Shown here piece after piece: positions 27,760 to 35,736 of a DNA stretch of 64,000 bases (positions within the stretch are counted from its first letter, which is position 1; each line of letters opens with the position of its first letter). Location: contig NZ_BMEY01000009.1 in NCBI RefSeq assembly GCF_014637405.1, positions 69,477 through 133,476 on the forward strand, given 5' to 3'. The stretch comes from Ornithinibacillus halotolerans. GTDB taxonomy: Bacteria > Bacillota > Bacilli > Bacillales > Amphibacillaceae. The translations under genes were made by a program, and so were the position numbers. The notes beneath the pieces were generated by a model. The model was not told the DNA's origin. It was given only the letters and a program-made list of their open reading frames with translations, and searched no databases.

Positions 27760-28200
27760 TTATAGTTTTTGAGTCATCAAGCTACGTAATTCCTCTTCAT
27801 TTGCTATTAAATCCTTTAATGTATATTGATCTAATACGTGATAAAAACTATGAAGGGCCTTGTTTAATACATGTTTTAATGTACACCCAGGTGAAATCAC
27901 ACAATGATTTTCCCCTGTGTTAAAACATTCTAATAATGCAAAGTCACGTTCGATTACACGTATCAATTTCCCTATATTTATCTCCTCTGGATTCTTAGCT
28001 AAACGAATCCCGCCTCCTCGACCACGTATCCCTTCTAATAGCTCCAGCCTCGTTAATTCATGAACAATTTTGCCTAAATGGTTGTGCGAAATGTCATAGA
28101 CATCTGATATTTCTTTTATACTAGCTAGTTCCCCTTGTGGTTTTAAACCTACAAAAATCAATACTCTTAGGCTATAATCTGTATACTTTTTTAACTGCAT
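27760..28200 (-). CDS. nsrR: Nitric-oxide-sensing repressor, Rrf2 family
   Basis: A 146-residue Rrf2 regulator. Counted from the ATG at 28200, the cysteines fall at 92, 100 and 106 (ECFNTGENHC and SPGC), and Asp is at residue 8, the same positions that hold the iron-sulfur cluster of B. subtilis NsrR. The N-terminal half is a winged helix. NO destroys the cluster and releases DNA. A second ATG directly upstream (28203) is also possible; GGAG precedes both. It is divergent from hmp, whose promoter carries a matching palindrome, so the regulator and its main target sit side by side. Confidence 0.88.
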   Translation of the reverse strand: MQLKKYTDYSLRVLIFVGLKPQGELASIKEISDVYDISHNHLGKIVHELTRLELLEGIRGRGGGIRLAKNPEEINIGKLIRVIERDFALLECFNTGENHCVISPGCTLKHVLNKALHSFYHVLDQYTLKDLIANEEELRSLMTQKL

Positions 28201-28257
28201 CATTAATCTCCTTGTTTTCTTCTTCACAATATCGTAACATAAATCGCTTTTCTACTG

Positions 28258-28312
28258 TTGTTCCGTCGTCCAATTCCAGTATACAATAAAGATGTATTTA
28301 AAATACACCTTT
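28258..28312 (+). promoter_or_regulatory. hmp promoter with NsrR operator
   Basis: TTGTTC (28258-28263), an 18-base spacer and TACAAT (28282-28287) form the promoter. Directly downstream, over the predicted start of transcription, lies the palindrome GATGTATTTAAAATACACC (28291-28309), which matches known NsrR sites. Binding would block the start of hmp transcription. Confidence 0.75.
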
Positions 28313-28338
28313 AAACAACAAACAAGGAGTGCATTTCT

Positions 28339-29565
28339 ATGGCTACTACTACATTAGGATTAGATCAAGAAACTATTGAAATTGTTAAATCGACTGTACC
28401 AGTATTAGAAAAGCATGGTACGAATATTACGAAACGTTTTTATCAGATTATGTTTGAAAATTATCCGGAATTAAAAAATATTTTCAACCTGACCAACCAA
28501 AGAAAAGGTGACCAGCCTAAAGCATTAGCTAATGCTGTCTATGCAGCAGCAAAGTACATTGATAATTTAGAAACTATTTTACCTGTCGTGAAGCAAATCG
28601 CTCAAAAACATAGAAGCTTGAATATTAAACCAGAACATTATCCAATTGTGGGAGAAAATTTACTTCTAGCAATTAAAGATGTGTTAGGTGATGCTGCAAC
28701 GGATGAAATTATAACTGCTTGGGAAAAGGCGTATGGCGTTATTGCAGATGTGTTTATTTCTGTTGAAAAGGAAATGTATGATGAAGTAAAAGCATCTCCA
28801 GGCGGTTGGGTTGATTTCCGGGACTTTAAGGTTACGAAAAAAGTAGTGGAAAGTGATGTTATCACTTCGTTCTATTTAGAGCCAGTTGATACAAACCCGC
28901 TCCCATTATTTAAAGCCGGTCAATACATTACAGTAAAGGCTGAAATCGAAGACCAACCATTTAATCACTTACGTCAATATAGCCTTTCTTGTGCTTCTGG
29001 GGAAGGATATTATCGTATAAGTGTAAAACGGGAACAAGCTAAGGATGAGCTTCCTGAAGGTGTTGTGTCTAACTACTTGCATAATCATGTAGAGGAAGGA
29101 AGTATTATTCCAATAAGTGCACCAGGTGGGGACTTTATATTGGATCAAGACGATTCAAGACCTCTCGTTTTAATGAGTGGAGGGGTTGGCTTAACTCCAA
29201 TGATGAGTATGCTAGAAACAACTATTAAAGATAATCCGGAACGTAAAGTTATCTTTATTCATGCAGCACAATCTAGCAATGTTCATGCTATGAAGGACCG
29301 TGTAAAAGAAATCACAGCAAATAACCCCCAAGTTTCAAGCTATACTATTTATGACGATCCAAAAGATGGGGATGAATATGACAAATCCGGATACATTGAT
29401 TTGGAATGGTTACGTACTGTAATTCCAACTAGTGATGCAGCATTTTACTTCTGTGGACCTAAAGGTTTTATGCGTGCTTCATATCATCTATTAAAACAAT
29501 TGGAAGTACAAGATACTAATATTCATTATGAAATCTTTGGACCTGCAGAAGATATTACAAACTAA
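28339..29565 (+). CDS. hmp: Flavohemoprotein, nitric oxide dioxygenase
   Basis: A 408-residue enzyme that oxidises NO to nitrate with O2 and NAD(P)H. Globin domain (about 1-140) with proximal heme His in KHRSLN (about 91), FAD-binding domain (about 150-260) with RQYSLS, and NAD-binding domain (about 265-400) with GGVGLTPMMSM and CGPKGFM. All elements are intact and length is normal. ATG at 28339 follows AAGGAG. Controlled by NsrR through the operator upstream. A terminator follows. Confidence 0.96.
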   Translation: MATTTLGLDQETIEIVKSTVPVLEKHGTNITKRFYQIMFENYPELKNIFNLTNQRKGDQPKALANAVYAAAKYIDNLETILPVVKQIAQKHRSLNIKPEHYPIVGENLLLAIKDVLGDAATDEIITAWEKAYGVIADVFISVEKEMYDEVKASPGGWVDFRDFKVTKKVVESDVITSFYLEPVDTNPLPLFKAGQYITVKAEIEDQPFNHLRQYSLSCASGEGYYRISVKREQAKDELPEGVVSNYLHNHVEEGSIIPISAPGGDFILDQDDSRPLVLMSGGVGLTPMMSMLETTIKDNPERKVIFIHAAQSSNVHAMKDRVKEITANNPQVSSYTIYDDPKDGDEYDKSGYIDLEWLRTVIPTSDAAFYFCGPKGFMRASYHLLKQLEVQDTNIHYEIFGPAEDITN

Positions 29566-29601
29566 CATCAACATTAGGAGATATTCCTATTGTTACTCAA
29601 C

Positions 29602-29644
29602 AAAACCAGACATTCATCAGATTACTGATTGTGTCTGGTTTTTT
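29602..29644. terminator. Bidirectional intrinsic terminator
   Basis: AAAACCAGACA pairs with TGTCTGGTTTT across a 19-base loop and is followed by T residues. It ends hmp and possibly the convergent coiled-coil gene. Confidence 0.8.
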
Positions 29645-29652
29645 CATTAGAT

Positions 29653-30591
29653 TTATAGCCTTTCTAATATGTTTTTTCTCTCCTGTTGAAGATTTGAAAG
29701 TTTATGTTGACGGTCTGACAGTTCATCTTCTAACATATTGAGTATCTCCCTCACTTTAGCTAATTGATTATGTACTTGGTCTAGCGAATCATTTATTCTA
29801 CCCTGTACCATCCAGTCTACAATAAAACCATCAAAGAAAAAGTCTGCAAACTTGAGTAATCCTGAAATATCCATATCAACCTTTATCATCTGGTCAATAT
29901 CTAGTAACTCCTTCTGGAAGGATCTCATTCTCGTTTGGGCAATATGAATATGATTCGATGCATCATCCATTCTACTATGTTTAATGGCACTAGAAATCAT
30001 GCCCCCTCCTAGCATATCCCATGTACCCCAATTAGAAGCTGAATTCAGCGAATCTACTGCATTACGAAGAGCCTGCTTCGCATCTTCACCAGCCTCTATT
30101 GCTTCATTCAGTTCTTTAATATATGCTTGGATGTCTCCTTCTTGGTCACCAATATGATATAATTCGTCTGCATATCTTGAATTACTGTTCTTAATTAACT
30201 GCTCTTTCTGCTCAAGAAGCAATTCATATTCATTTTCACTATTTTCCACTTCTACCAGTTTCCTGCTTAATTCCATCATAGACGCCTCGATCTCAGCTCT
30301 TGTTTTTTCTGCTTCTTCTAGCTGAAGCTGAGCAGCAAGCACCTCTCTATTCTCTTTATCTAGTTTTTCATACTTTGTCCCAGAGATAGTAGAGAAGAAA
30401 TTAGTTATACTGAATCCCTCTAATTTTTTCACATCTGCTTTTTCATCTTTTAATTTCTCTTCTAACTGATGGATAGTTCGTTGGATAGTATCTAATTCCA
30501 CTTGATAATCATCTAATTGCAACATTAACTTTTTCTTCCGATACATGTCACCTTTAACACGGACAATTTCGTCATTTAATTGTTGGAACAA
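29653..30591 (-). CDS. Coiled-coil protein of unknown function
   Basis: A 312-residue soluble protein, almost wholly helical, with heptad-like stretches at about residues 10-60, 80-150 and 265-312 separated by a glycine- and phenylalanine-containing middle (NWGTWDMLGGGMISS). No signal peptide, membrane segment or known catalytic motif. I do not recognise a named family, although proteins with this build occur in other Bacillus-type genomes. Start ATG at 30591 follows GGGGGAG. Monocistronic; the 154-base gap upstream carries the terminator of the next operon. Confidence 0.6.
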   Translation of the reverse strand: MFQQLNDEIVRVKGDMYRKKKLMLQLDDYQVELDTIQRTIHQLEEKLKDEKADVKKLEGFSITNFFSTISGTKYEKLDKENREVLAAQLQLEEAEKTRAEIEASMMELSRKLVEVENSENEYELLLEQKEQLIKNSNSRYADELYHIGDQEGDIQAYIKELNEAIEAGEDAKQALRNAVDSLNSASNWGTWDMLGGGMISSAIKHSRMDDASNHIHIAQTRMRSFQKELLDIDQMIKVDMDISGLLKFADFFFDGFIVDWMVQGRINDSLDQVHNQLAKVREILNMLEDELSDRQHKLSNLQQERKNILERL

Positions 30592-30689
30592 ATAAATCTC
30601 CCCCTTATTAGTCTCTATTATGTTCTACGAAAAACTTTAGGAAAAAGTTTCAAGGAGGCAATAGGGGAACTATAGCGTTTATTTCGATA

Positions 30690-30728
30690 TAAAAGAGAAA
30701 CGCCCCACATTACAGTTATGAAGGGCGT
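30690..30728 (-). terminator. Intrinsic terminator of the MurA-like operon
   Basis: On the minus strand ACGCCC pairs with GGGCGT over a 17-base loop and is followed by TTCTCTTTT. Confidence 0.7.
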
Positions 30729-30745
30729 GAAAAAATAGACTATAT

Positions 30746-32050
30746 TTACATGACATCATTACTTACATCATTATTTCTTCCAAAATTAATGTTCTCTTTG
30801 CTAACGGAAACTCCAAGTGATTGGAAAGCTTGAACTACATCTTCATATCCACGTTCGATATGTTCTACTCCAGTAATATAAGTCGTTCCTTCCGCTACTA
30901 TACCAGCGAGAATAAGGGAAATACCAGCTCGGATATCAGATGTATGGACCATTGCTCCTTGTAAATGTGCTTTTCCTTTTACAAAGGCAACTCCGGACCT
31001 AACTCGAATATCTGCCCCCATTTTACGTAGCTGCCCAACATGATTAAACCGCTTCGGGAATATTTTTTCGGCTATAATACTTTTACCATGAGCTTGGGTC
31101 AATAATGTTGTCATTGATTGTTGTAAGTCCGTTGCAAAACCTGGATACATAGCTGTTCTCACTCTGGAAGCTTTAAGTTTACTACCTGCATATGCAGTTA
31201 TTTCTTGGTCACCCAATTCTATTTCCAATCCAACTTCTTTTAGCTTAGAAATTAGTGAACCGAGATGTTCAGGGATAACATCCTTTACTGTAATAGAACC
31301 GCCGGCAACCCCAGCTGCAATTAAAAATGATCCAGCAATTAATCGGTCAGGGATAACGCGGTGAGTACACCCGTGTAGATGGCTTACTCCGGTAATGCGA
31401 ATCGTACTCGTACCTGCTCCAGTAACCTTTGCTCCCATCTCATTTAATAACATGGCCGTATCTACTACTTCTGGATCACGAGCTGCATTATATAACACCG
31501 TTTCGCCTTTTGCTCGTGTAGCAGCTAACATCGCGTTCATTGTTGCACCAGAAGTTATGGTATCAAAATATATAGTTGCACCTGTTAATTCTTTTGCTTC
31601 CACGACATAATAATTTTTGTGATAAGTTAATGTTGCACCCATCATCTCAAATGCTTTAATATGTTGATCCATCGGCCGACTAACAAAATCATCACCACCA
31701 GGATAACCTACTGACACTTTTCCATATTTCGCAAGTAGTGCCCCTACAAAATAATACGCAGTGCGGAAAGAAGAAGATTTAACAGGGTCAAAAGTAGTAG
31801 AGTGAATTCCTGTTGGATCAATATGAACATCACCTAATAGGTCTCGCTCAATCTTCAGACCAACTTCTTCTCCCATTTTACAAATGACACGGAAATCACC
31901 AATGTTTGGTATTCCTTGCAGTGTGACTACTTCATCTGACAGGCATGCTGCTGCAAGTAATGCTAATGAACTATTCTTTGCTCCTGGAATATGAACTGTA
32001 CCTTTTACCCCTGGTGAATAGTCAACTCGAATCGCCTTCAATACATTCAC
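30746..32050 (-). CDS. MurA-like UDP-GlcNAc enolpyruvyl transferase with Cys-to-Asp active site
   Basis: A 434-residue EPT-fold enzyme. Conserved MurA residues are present: Lys-Asn in GAKNSS (25-26), Arg in FRTAYYF (about 96), Asp in YPGFATDLQ, and Arg in HIERGYED. The usual active-site loop GGCxIGxRP reads GGDDFVSRP here, so the cysteine that fosfomycin alkylates (Cys115 in E. coli) is Asp120. The same change occurs in the naturally fosfomycin-insensitive MurA of mycobacteria and chlamydiae. It is co-transcribed with a DeoR-type regulator rather than with wall genes, and is probably a second MurA paralog or a related enolpyruvyl transferase with its own substrate. It may supply peptidoglycan precursor under special conditions; that is an inference. 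Confidence 0.85.
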   Translation of the reverse strand: MNVLKAIRVDYSPGVKGTVHIPGAKNSSLALLAAACLSDEVVTLQGIPNIGDFRVICKMGEEVGLKIERDLLGDVHIDPTGIHSTTFDPVKSSSFRTAYYFVGALLAKYGKVSVGYPGGDDFVSRPMDQHIKAFEMMGATLTYHKNYYVVEAKELTGATIYFDTITSGATMNAMLAATRAKGETVLYNAARDPEVVDTAMLLNEMGAKVTGAGTSTIRITGVSHLHGCTHRVIPDRLIAGSFLIAAGVAGGSITVKDVIPEHLGSLISKLKEVGLEIELGDQEITAYAGSKLKASRVRTAMYPGFATDLQQSMTTLLTQAHGKSIIAEKIFPKRFNHVGQLRKMGADIRVRSGVAFVKGKAHLQGAMVHTSDIRAGISLILAGIVAEGTTYITGVEHIERGYEDVVQAFQSLGVSVSKENINFGRNNDVSNDVM

Positions 32051-32054
32051 TCCC

Positions 32055-32834
32055 TTAAGCTTCTACAAAAATCACTTCTACATTTTTCTTTTCCATTTCT
32101 TTTAATTCTTTTTCTGTAGCTTGTTTGTCTGTGATGATTACATCTATTCTGTCCATAGGCACGGAGGAAATAAACATTTGTTGGCTTACTTTTTCATGAG
32201 GTGCTAAGCAAATCGTCTTTCTAGAAACCTCTGAAACTCTTCTATGGAATGCCGCGGCCTCTGGTGTCGCTGTACTAATTCCATCTGCGGTAATACCTCC
32301 ACCAGTTAGAAAGCCTATGTCAAAAGTAAACCTACCAACCATTTCAAGTGCAATAATATCAATCATACTATTGGCGGAATTAGCCCTTAACTTTCCACCT
32401 ATTAAATAAGATGTAATGTTTTCTATATTCCTTACTGCCTCTGCAATTTTTAAAGAATTTGTTACGAGGGTAAATGGATAACTGGTTGGTAAGTGTTTAA
32501 TCATTCCATATTGAATTCCAGCACTACCGATAAAAACAGTATCCTGTTCTTTTATAAAAGATGCAGCATACTTCGAAATTTCATCTTGATGACGTGCAGG
32601 AGGACTATATCTTTTGGATTCCGGAGAAGGCAAAGTTCTTACTTTTTGATGAGGTGTTATTGCAACAGCTCCACCGTATGTCTTTTGAAGTAATCCTTGC
32701 TTTTCCATAATTGTAAGATCTCTTCTAACAGAGTCAATAGAGATATTAAACATATCCGAAAGGTCTTTTGCAATCACTCTACCTTCTTTTTGGATGATTT
32801 CCATAACTTGTTGCCTACGTTCTTCAGCAAGCAT
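32055..32834 (-). CDS. DeoR/GlpR family transcriptional regulator
   Basis: A 259-residue regulator with an N-terminal DeoR winged helix (residues about 3-57, including VSIDSVRRDL-type recognition helix) and a C-terminal sugar-phosphate sensing domain with the GSAGIQ and TGGGIT motifs. It precedes the MurA-like gene by four bases, so it likely controls that gene in answer to a phosphorylated sugar, plausibly an amino sugar. The effector cannot be read from sequence. Confidence 0.85.
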   Translation of the reverse strand: MLAEERRQQVMEIIQKEGRVIAKDLSDMFNISIDSVRRDLTIMEKQGLLQKTYGGAVAITPHQKVRTLPSPESKRYSPPARHQDEISKYAASFIKEQDTVFIGSAGIQYGMIKHLPTSYPFTLVTNSLKIAEAVRNIENITSYLIGGKLRANSANSMIDIIALEMVGRFTFDIGFLTGGGITADGISTATPEAAAFHRRVSEVSRKTICLAPHEKVSQQMFISSVPMDRIDVIITDKQATEKELKEMEKKNVEVIFVEA

Positions 32835-33040
32835 CGTTCTCCCACCTCTTTAGTCATTGATGTTACATTTATAATATGCATTATCATTCTGTTTTGTCAA
32901 TAATATATTCATGTTTCTTCATGTTTGTTCCATTTTGTTCGTGTATTGACTATCTTTTTTAGTTACTTTATTTATCAAATTACCCGATAGAACTTACTCT
33001 ACACAAAAGGTGGCTTAGAAAATTAATAGTTAGACTTAAA

Positions 33041-33072
33041 AAACAAAAAACACCCCTCTTAATGACGGGTGT
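33041..33072 (-). terminator. Intrinsic terminator, minus strand
   Basis: On the minus strand ACACCC pairs with GGGTGT and is followed by TTTTTTGTTTTTT. It stops leftward transcripts coming from the aroD or toxin-antitoxin region before they reach the DeoR gene. Confidence 0.75.
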
Positions 33073-33092
33073 TAAATAGTTCCAATTATCCA

Positions 33093-33122
33093 TTGGAAAC
33101 ATATGTTCGATTATGCTACAAT
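33093..33122 (+). promoter_or_regulatory. Promoter of the holin-like toxin mRNA
   Basis: TTGGAA, an 18-base spacer and TACAAT predict a start near 33129 and a structured 5' leader of about 64 bases before the toxin ATG. Confidence 0.6.
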
Positions 33123-33192
33123 AAAAATACAACAGACAAGCTTCACATGAGGGTTGGCGCATGCTCTTTTCTCCTGGAAAGGAGGTGTTGCC

Positions 33193-33270
33193 ATGGATAT
33201 GTTCGAAGTATTAACGCTGATGATTTCATTCAGCATGTTAATTGCTTTAGTCATTTCCAAAAAAGATTAA
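33193..33270 (+). CDS. Putative holin-like type I toxin, 25 residues
   Basis: A 25-codon gene preceded by a perfect AAAGGAGGTG. The product is a single hydrophobic helix with an acidic start (MDMFEVLTLM) and a basic C-terminus (SKKD), the pattern of the Hol_Tox family of Bacillus and lactic bacteria. Such peptides insert in the membrane and are silenced by an antisense RNA. In the mRNA, CTCC just upstream can pair with GGAG of the ribosome site, and CACATGAGGG (33144-33153) is fully complementary to CCCTCATGTG (33276-33285) past the stop codon, a 5'-3' long-distance pairing typical of type I toxins. An intrinsic terminator lies at 33354. Confidence 0.82.
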   Translation: MDMFEVLTLMISFSMLIALVISKKD

Positions 33271-33401
33271 TTCATCCCTCATGTGCTTTAGCTGGGCCTT
33301 GAGGGATTAACTCTCTTTGCGCCACCCCTCTTGCTGGGGCAAATCTGTTGTAGCCGTTCCATGTTACCGCATGGACGGTTTTTATTAGTATATTATTTTC
33401 T
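33255..33401 (-). ncRNA. Predicted antisense RNA antitoxin
   Basis: A minus-strand promoter (33408-33436) faces the toxin gene. About 110 bases downstream, ATCCCTCA pairs with TGAGGGAT (33274-33307) and is followed on the minus strand by TTAATCTTTTTT, a plausible terminator. The resulting RNA of about 145 bases would cover the 3' untranslated part and stop codon region of the toxin mRNA, the same geometry as SR4 with bsrG and RatA with txpA in B. subtilis. No transcript evidence is available. Confidence 0.6.
33354..33385 (+). terminator. Terminator of the toxin mRNA
   Basis: CCGTTCCATG pairs with CATGGACGG (one bulge) and is followed by TTTTTATT on the plus strand. Confidence 0.8.
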
Positions 33402-33407
33402 ACATTT

Positions 33408-33436
33408 ATTATAACACGGAATAGGTAATTGTACAG
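33408..33436 (-). promoter_or_regulatory. Promoter of the antisense RNA
   Basis: On the minus strand CTGTAC, a 17-base spacer and a perfect TATAAT predict a start near 33401. The perfect -10 box is stronger than that of the toxin promoter, as expected for an antitoxin RNA. Confidence 0.6.
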
Positions 33437-33451
33437 AATTCTCTTACTTTA

Positions 33452-34216
33452 TTATTTACTATAATGATTTATTAAATGAAGGATGTTTCGAACTTCTGAA
33501 ATAGGAATCTGACCTGGTGCTGACTGATTGACAACAGAAGCAAAAGTCGCTGCAGATCCAAATATTTCACCTGCTAATCTAGAGATTATCCCCATCTTTC
33601 CCATTGAGATAGCAATGAATGGACACTCTAAATATTTGGACCTTAATTCTTGTGAAGCATCTAGAAGTGTCACTACATCTTTTGTGTTAGTAGACATCAC
33701 AGCTATTTTAGGAATATCTGCACCAAGATCTTGCATTTTACATAAGCGTCTTATAATCTCTTCTTTCATTGGTGTTTGTTGAAAATCATGATTAGACATT
33801 ACAACATACACACCAAATTCTTTCGCAGATGCAACTAGTTCATTTACTGTTTCCTCATCCATATTAAGTTCAATATCAACTAAATCAACTAGTCTTGATT
33901 GTATTGCTGTATTTAAAAGCTCTTTATAATACGGAAGGGAAACTTTTTTGTTGCCACCCTCTTCGATAGTTCTAAACGTAAATAATAAGGGAATATCTCC
34001 AATTTCACCTCTAATTAATTCAAGTAATCTTTGTACAGAATATAAATCTTCTACAGTACTTAATGAATCAACACGCCATTCGATAATATCTGGGTTAAAT
34101 TCCATAATGCGTACACATTCATCAATTAGTTTACTTTCTGTTTTTTCCACTAATGGTACGATAACTTTTGGCATTCCCTCTCCAATCATTATATCTCTTA
34201 CGTTAATAACCTTCAT
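33452..34216 (-). CDS. aroD: 3-dehydroquinate dehydratase, type I
   Basis: A 254-residue TIM-barrel enzyme that turns 3-dehydroquinate into dehydroshikimate in the shikimate pathway. Type I signatures are visible: EWRVD near residue 46, the catalytic His in MSNHDF (about 143), and the Schiff-base Lys in PKIAVM (about 170). It is not among other aro genes. The lipoprotein gene upstream ends six bases before it on the same strand, so the two may be co-transcribed. No clear terminator lies between its stop and the antisense RNA promoter. Confidence 0.92.
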   Translation of the reverse strand: MKVINVRDIMIGEGMPKVIVPLVEKTESKLIDECVRIMEFNPDIIEWRVDSLSTVEDLYSVQRLLELIRGEIGDIPLLFTFRTIEEGGNKKVSLPYYKELLNTAIQSRLVDLVDIELNMDEETVNELVASAKEFGVYVVMSNHDFQQTPMKEEIIRRLCKMQDLGADIPKIAVMSTNTKDVVTLLDASQELRSKYLECPFIAISMGKMGIISRLAGEIFGSAATFASVVNQSAPGQIPISEVRNILHLINHYSK

Positions 34217-34222
34217 TATTAG

Positions 34223-34873
34223 TTACTCCCTATCGATTTCACTTATATTCGACTTCGTAAATTGCACCTTTAATAAATAGGCTACATTATATTGTTCTAA
34301 ATCACTCATATGACTTTCCGGATTTTCAAAAAAGCTAGTAGTAAACCCATAAATTGAATTTTTGTCTGAGTAGCCAATCCCTGCTAGTACAAGTTCACCT
34401 TCATTAATTGGAATTCCTTCATCCATAATATTACCCCATGTAGTTGACATGTTTGGAACATTGTCTGGAAAATTTTCATTTCCTGTTCCAGTACCAACGC
34501 CACCACTCGTATGTATACCAATATGATAAGTACCTTCATTTTGTTCATCTGGATTTTTTTCAGTAGTGAATACAATCGTTCCCTCTTTTTCCTTTAAGCT
34601 TGATCCGATGCTACCAATTTCATTCACAAACTTTCCTGATTCATACTTTTCAATCCAAACAGTTACTCCTTGATAGTCATCCTCAACTTTAAAATCAAAT
34701 AGAAATGCTTTATCAGATAGGGTATTTAGAATAGCATCTTCTCTATCTGTTAGCTCGGCTTCTTTCACCATATTTATGGTGTTTGATTTCGATTCTTCAC
34801 ATCCACTTGTTACTAAAATAATTAATAGAAGTAATAAAAAAATTATTGCCTTTTTAATTACGAACACCTCCAA
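34223..34873 (-). CDS. Putative lipoprotein of unknown function
   Basis: About 210-216 residues with a hydrophobic signal sequence ending in VTSGC, a lipobox, so it should be anchored outside the cell membrane. The mature part is beta-rich with a glycine run in HTSGGVGTGTGN; I recognise no family. The start is unclear: a strong GGAGGTG lies where only an ATT codon stands at proper distance, whereas the in-frame TTG at 34873 overlaps the ribosome site. An ATT start is therefore possible. It precedes aroD by six bases. Confidence 0.6.
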   Translation of the reverse strand: MEVFVIKKAIIFLLLLLIILVTSGCEESKSNTINMVKEAELTDREDAILNTLSDKAFLFDFKVEDDYQGVTVWIEKYESGKFVNEIGSIGSSLKEKEGTIVFTTEKNPDEQNEGTYHIGIHTSGGVGTGTGNENFPDNVPNMSTTWGNIMDEGIPINEGELVLAGIGYSDKNSIYGFTTSFFENPESHMSDLEQYNVAYLLKVQFTKSNISEIDRE

Positions 34874-34999
34874 TTCATTTAACTATTATAAAAGAATGGT
34901 ACCACATTTCGTTACACATAGAATATAGTTATTACTTATTCATTCTAAATCATAACAGAATGAATTCTGGTAAGACTACACCTAAGGAGGAGATGTTCG

Positions 35000-35140
35000 A
35001 TGGATAAAAAGAGCAATCTAAACAATCATAGTAAACCGAAAAAAGCTTATACAGATGAAGAAAAGGACCGATTCATTCAAAGCTTGGCACAAGTACTGAG
35101 TAACAGTAAATATAAAGATCGAGATAATGAAGATATGTAG
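35000..35140 (+). CDS. Small hydrophilic protein, 46 residues
   Basis: A 46-codon frame with ATG at 35000 placed seven bases after a perfect AAGGAGGAG. The product is highly charged, Lys- and Asp-rich, with no hydrophobic segment and no cysteines. It stands alone, divergent from the lipoprotein gene and convergent with the sigma factor gene. I do not recognise it; the excellent ribosome site is the main argument that it is real. Confidence 0.6.
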   Translation: MDKKSNLNNHSKPKKAYTDEEKDRFIQSLAQVLSNSKYKDRDNEDM

Positions 35141-35154
35141 AGTCTCTAGTAATT

Positions 35155-35189
35155 GATAAACCCCTAGAAAGATATTTTCATCTAGGGGT
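35155..35189 (-). terminator. Hairpin terminator between small ORF and sigma gene
   Basis: ACCCCTAGA pairs with TCTAGGGGT (35160-35189). A short TTTATC tail follows on the minus strand; the T run is weak on both sides. Confidence 0.55.
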
Positions 35190-35195
35190 ATCGTG

Positions 35196-35705
35196 TTAAG
35201 CAATATTTGTAATCATTTCCTGTAGTTGCCTTCTTGCACGTAACATTCTCGTTTTTACTGTAGGCACGGCAAGATTTAATCGTCTGGCAATCTCTACACC
35301 TTTCAACTCATAATTAATCTTTAGTAAAAGCACATCCCGATAAATCGGTTGTAAGCTCCTTATGCATTGATTAATTTCCTTAGTTAGGAAAAGGATTTCA
35401 ACTTCTTTTTCTACATGACCATTACTATTGTCTCCAATATTCATTAGGTATTCTTCATCTAAAAGAGCCGGATGTTTATTCTCTACTTGACGTAACATGT
35501 CAATTGCCGTTCTTTTCGCAATAACGGATAACCATGATCCAATCTTCTCTTCCTCTTGAATAGAATCTACTTTTCTCCATGCTTTAATAAACGTTTCTTG
35601 CACAATATCCTCAGCGAATCCAGGATCTTTTATGATCGATAAACTAATTCGATAAACCCGGTTATAATATTGCTTATATATGTTTGTAAAATTTATTCCA
35701 TCCAT
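35196..35705 (-). CDS. ECF-type RNA polymerase sigma factor
   Basis: A 169-residue sigma factor with region 2 (about 8-75, including DIVQETFIKAWR and GSWLSVIAKRTAIDMLR) and region 4 (about 110-165, with a helix-turn-helix around GVEIARRLNLAVPTVKTRM). No anti-sigma gene follows; instead it is the third gene after a response regulator and a histidine kinase, 31 bases downstream of the kinase stop. That arrangement suggests control through the two-component system rather than by a membrane anti-sigma factor. Confidence 0.85.
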   Translation of the reverse strand: MDGINFTNIYKQYYNRVYRISLSIIKDPGFAEDIVQETFIKAWRKVDSIQEEEKIGSWLSVIAKRTAIDMLRQVENKHPALLDEEYLMNIGDNSNGHVEKEVEILFLTKEINQCIRSLQPIYRDVLLLKINYELKGVEIARRLNLAVPTVKTRMLRARRQLQEMITNIA

Positions 35706-35736
35706 TTTTTATCTTTCCTTTCCTCTCCTGCTCCTC

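Noticed and set aside
34890-34915. T-box-like GGTACCAC upstream of the aroD/lipoprotein genes
   Set aside because: The motif lacks the GTGG...CGCG context, there is no stem I or terminator, and the downstream gene is not of the T-box kind.
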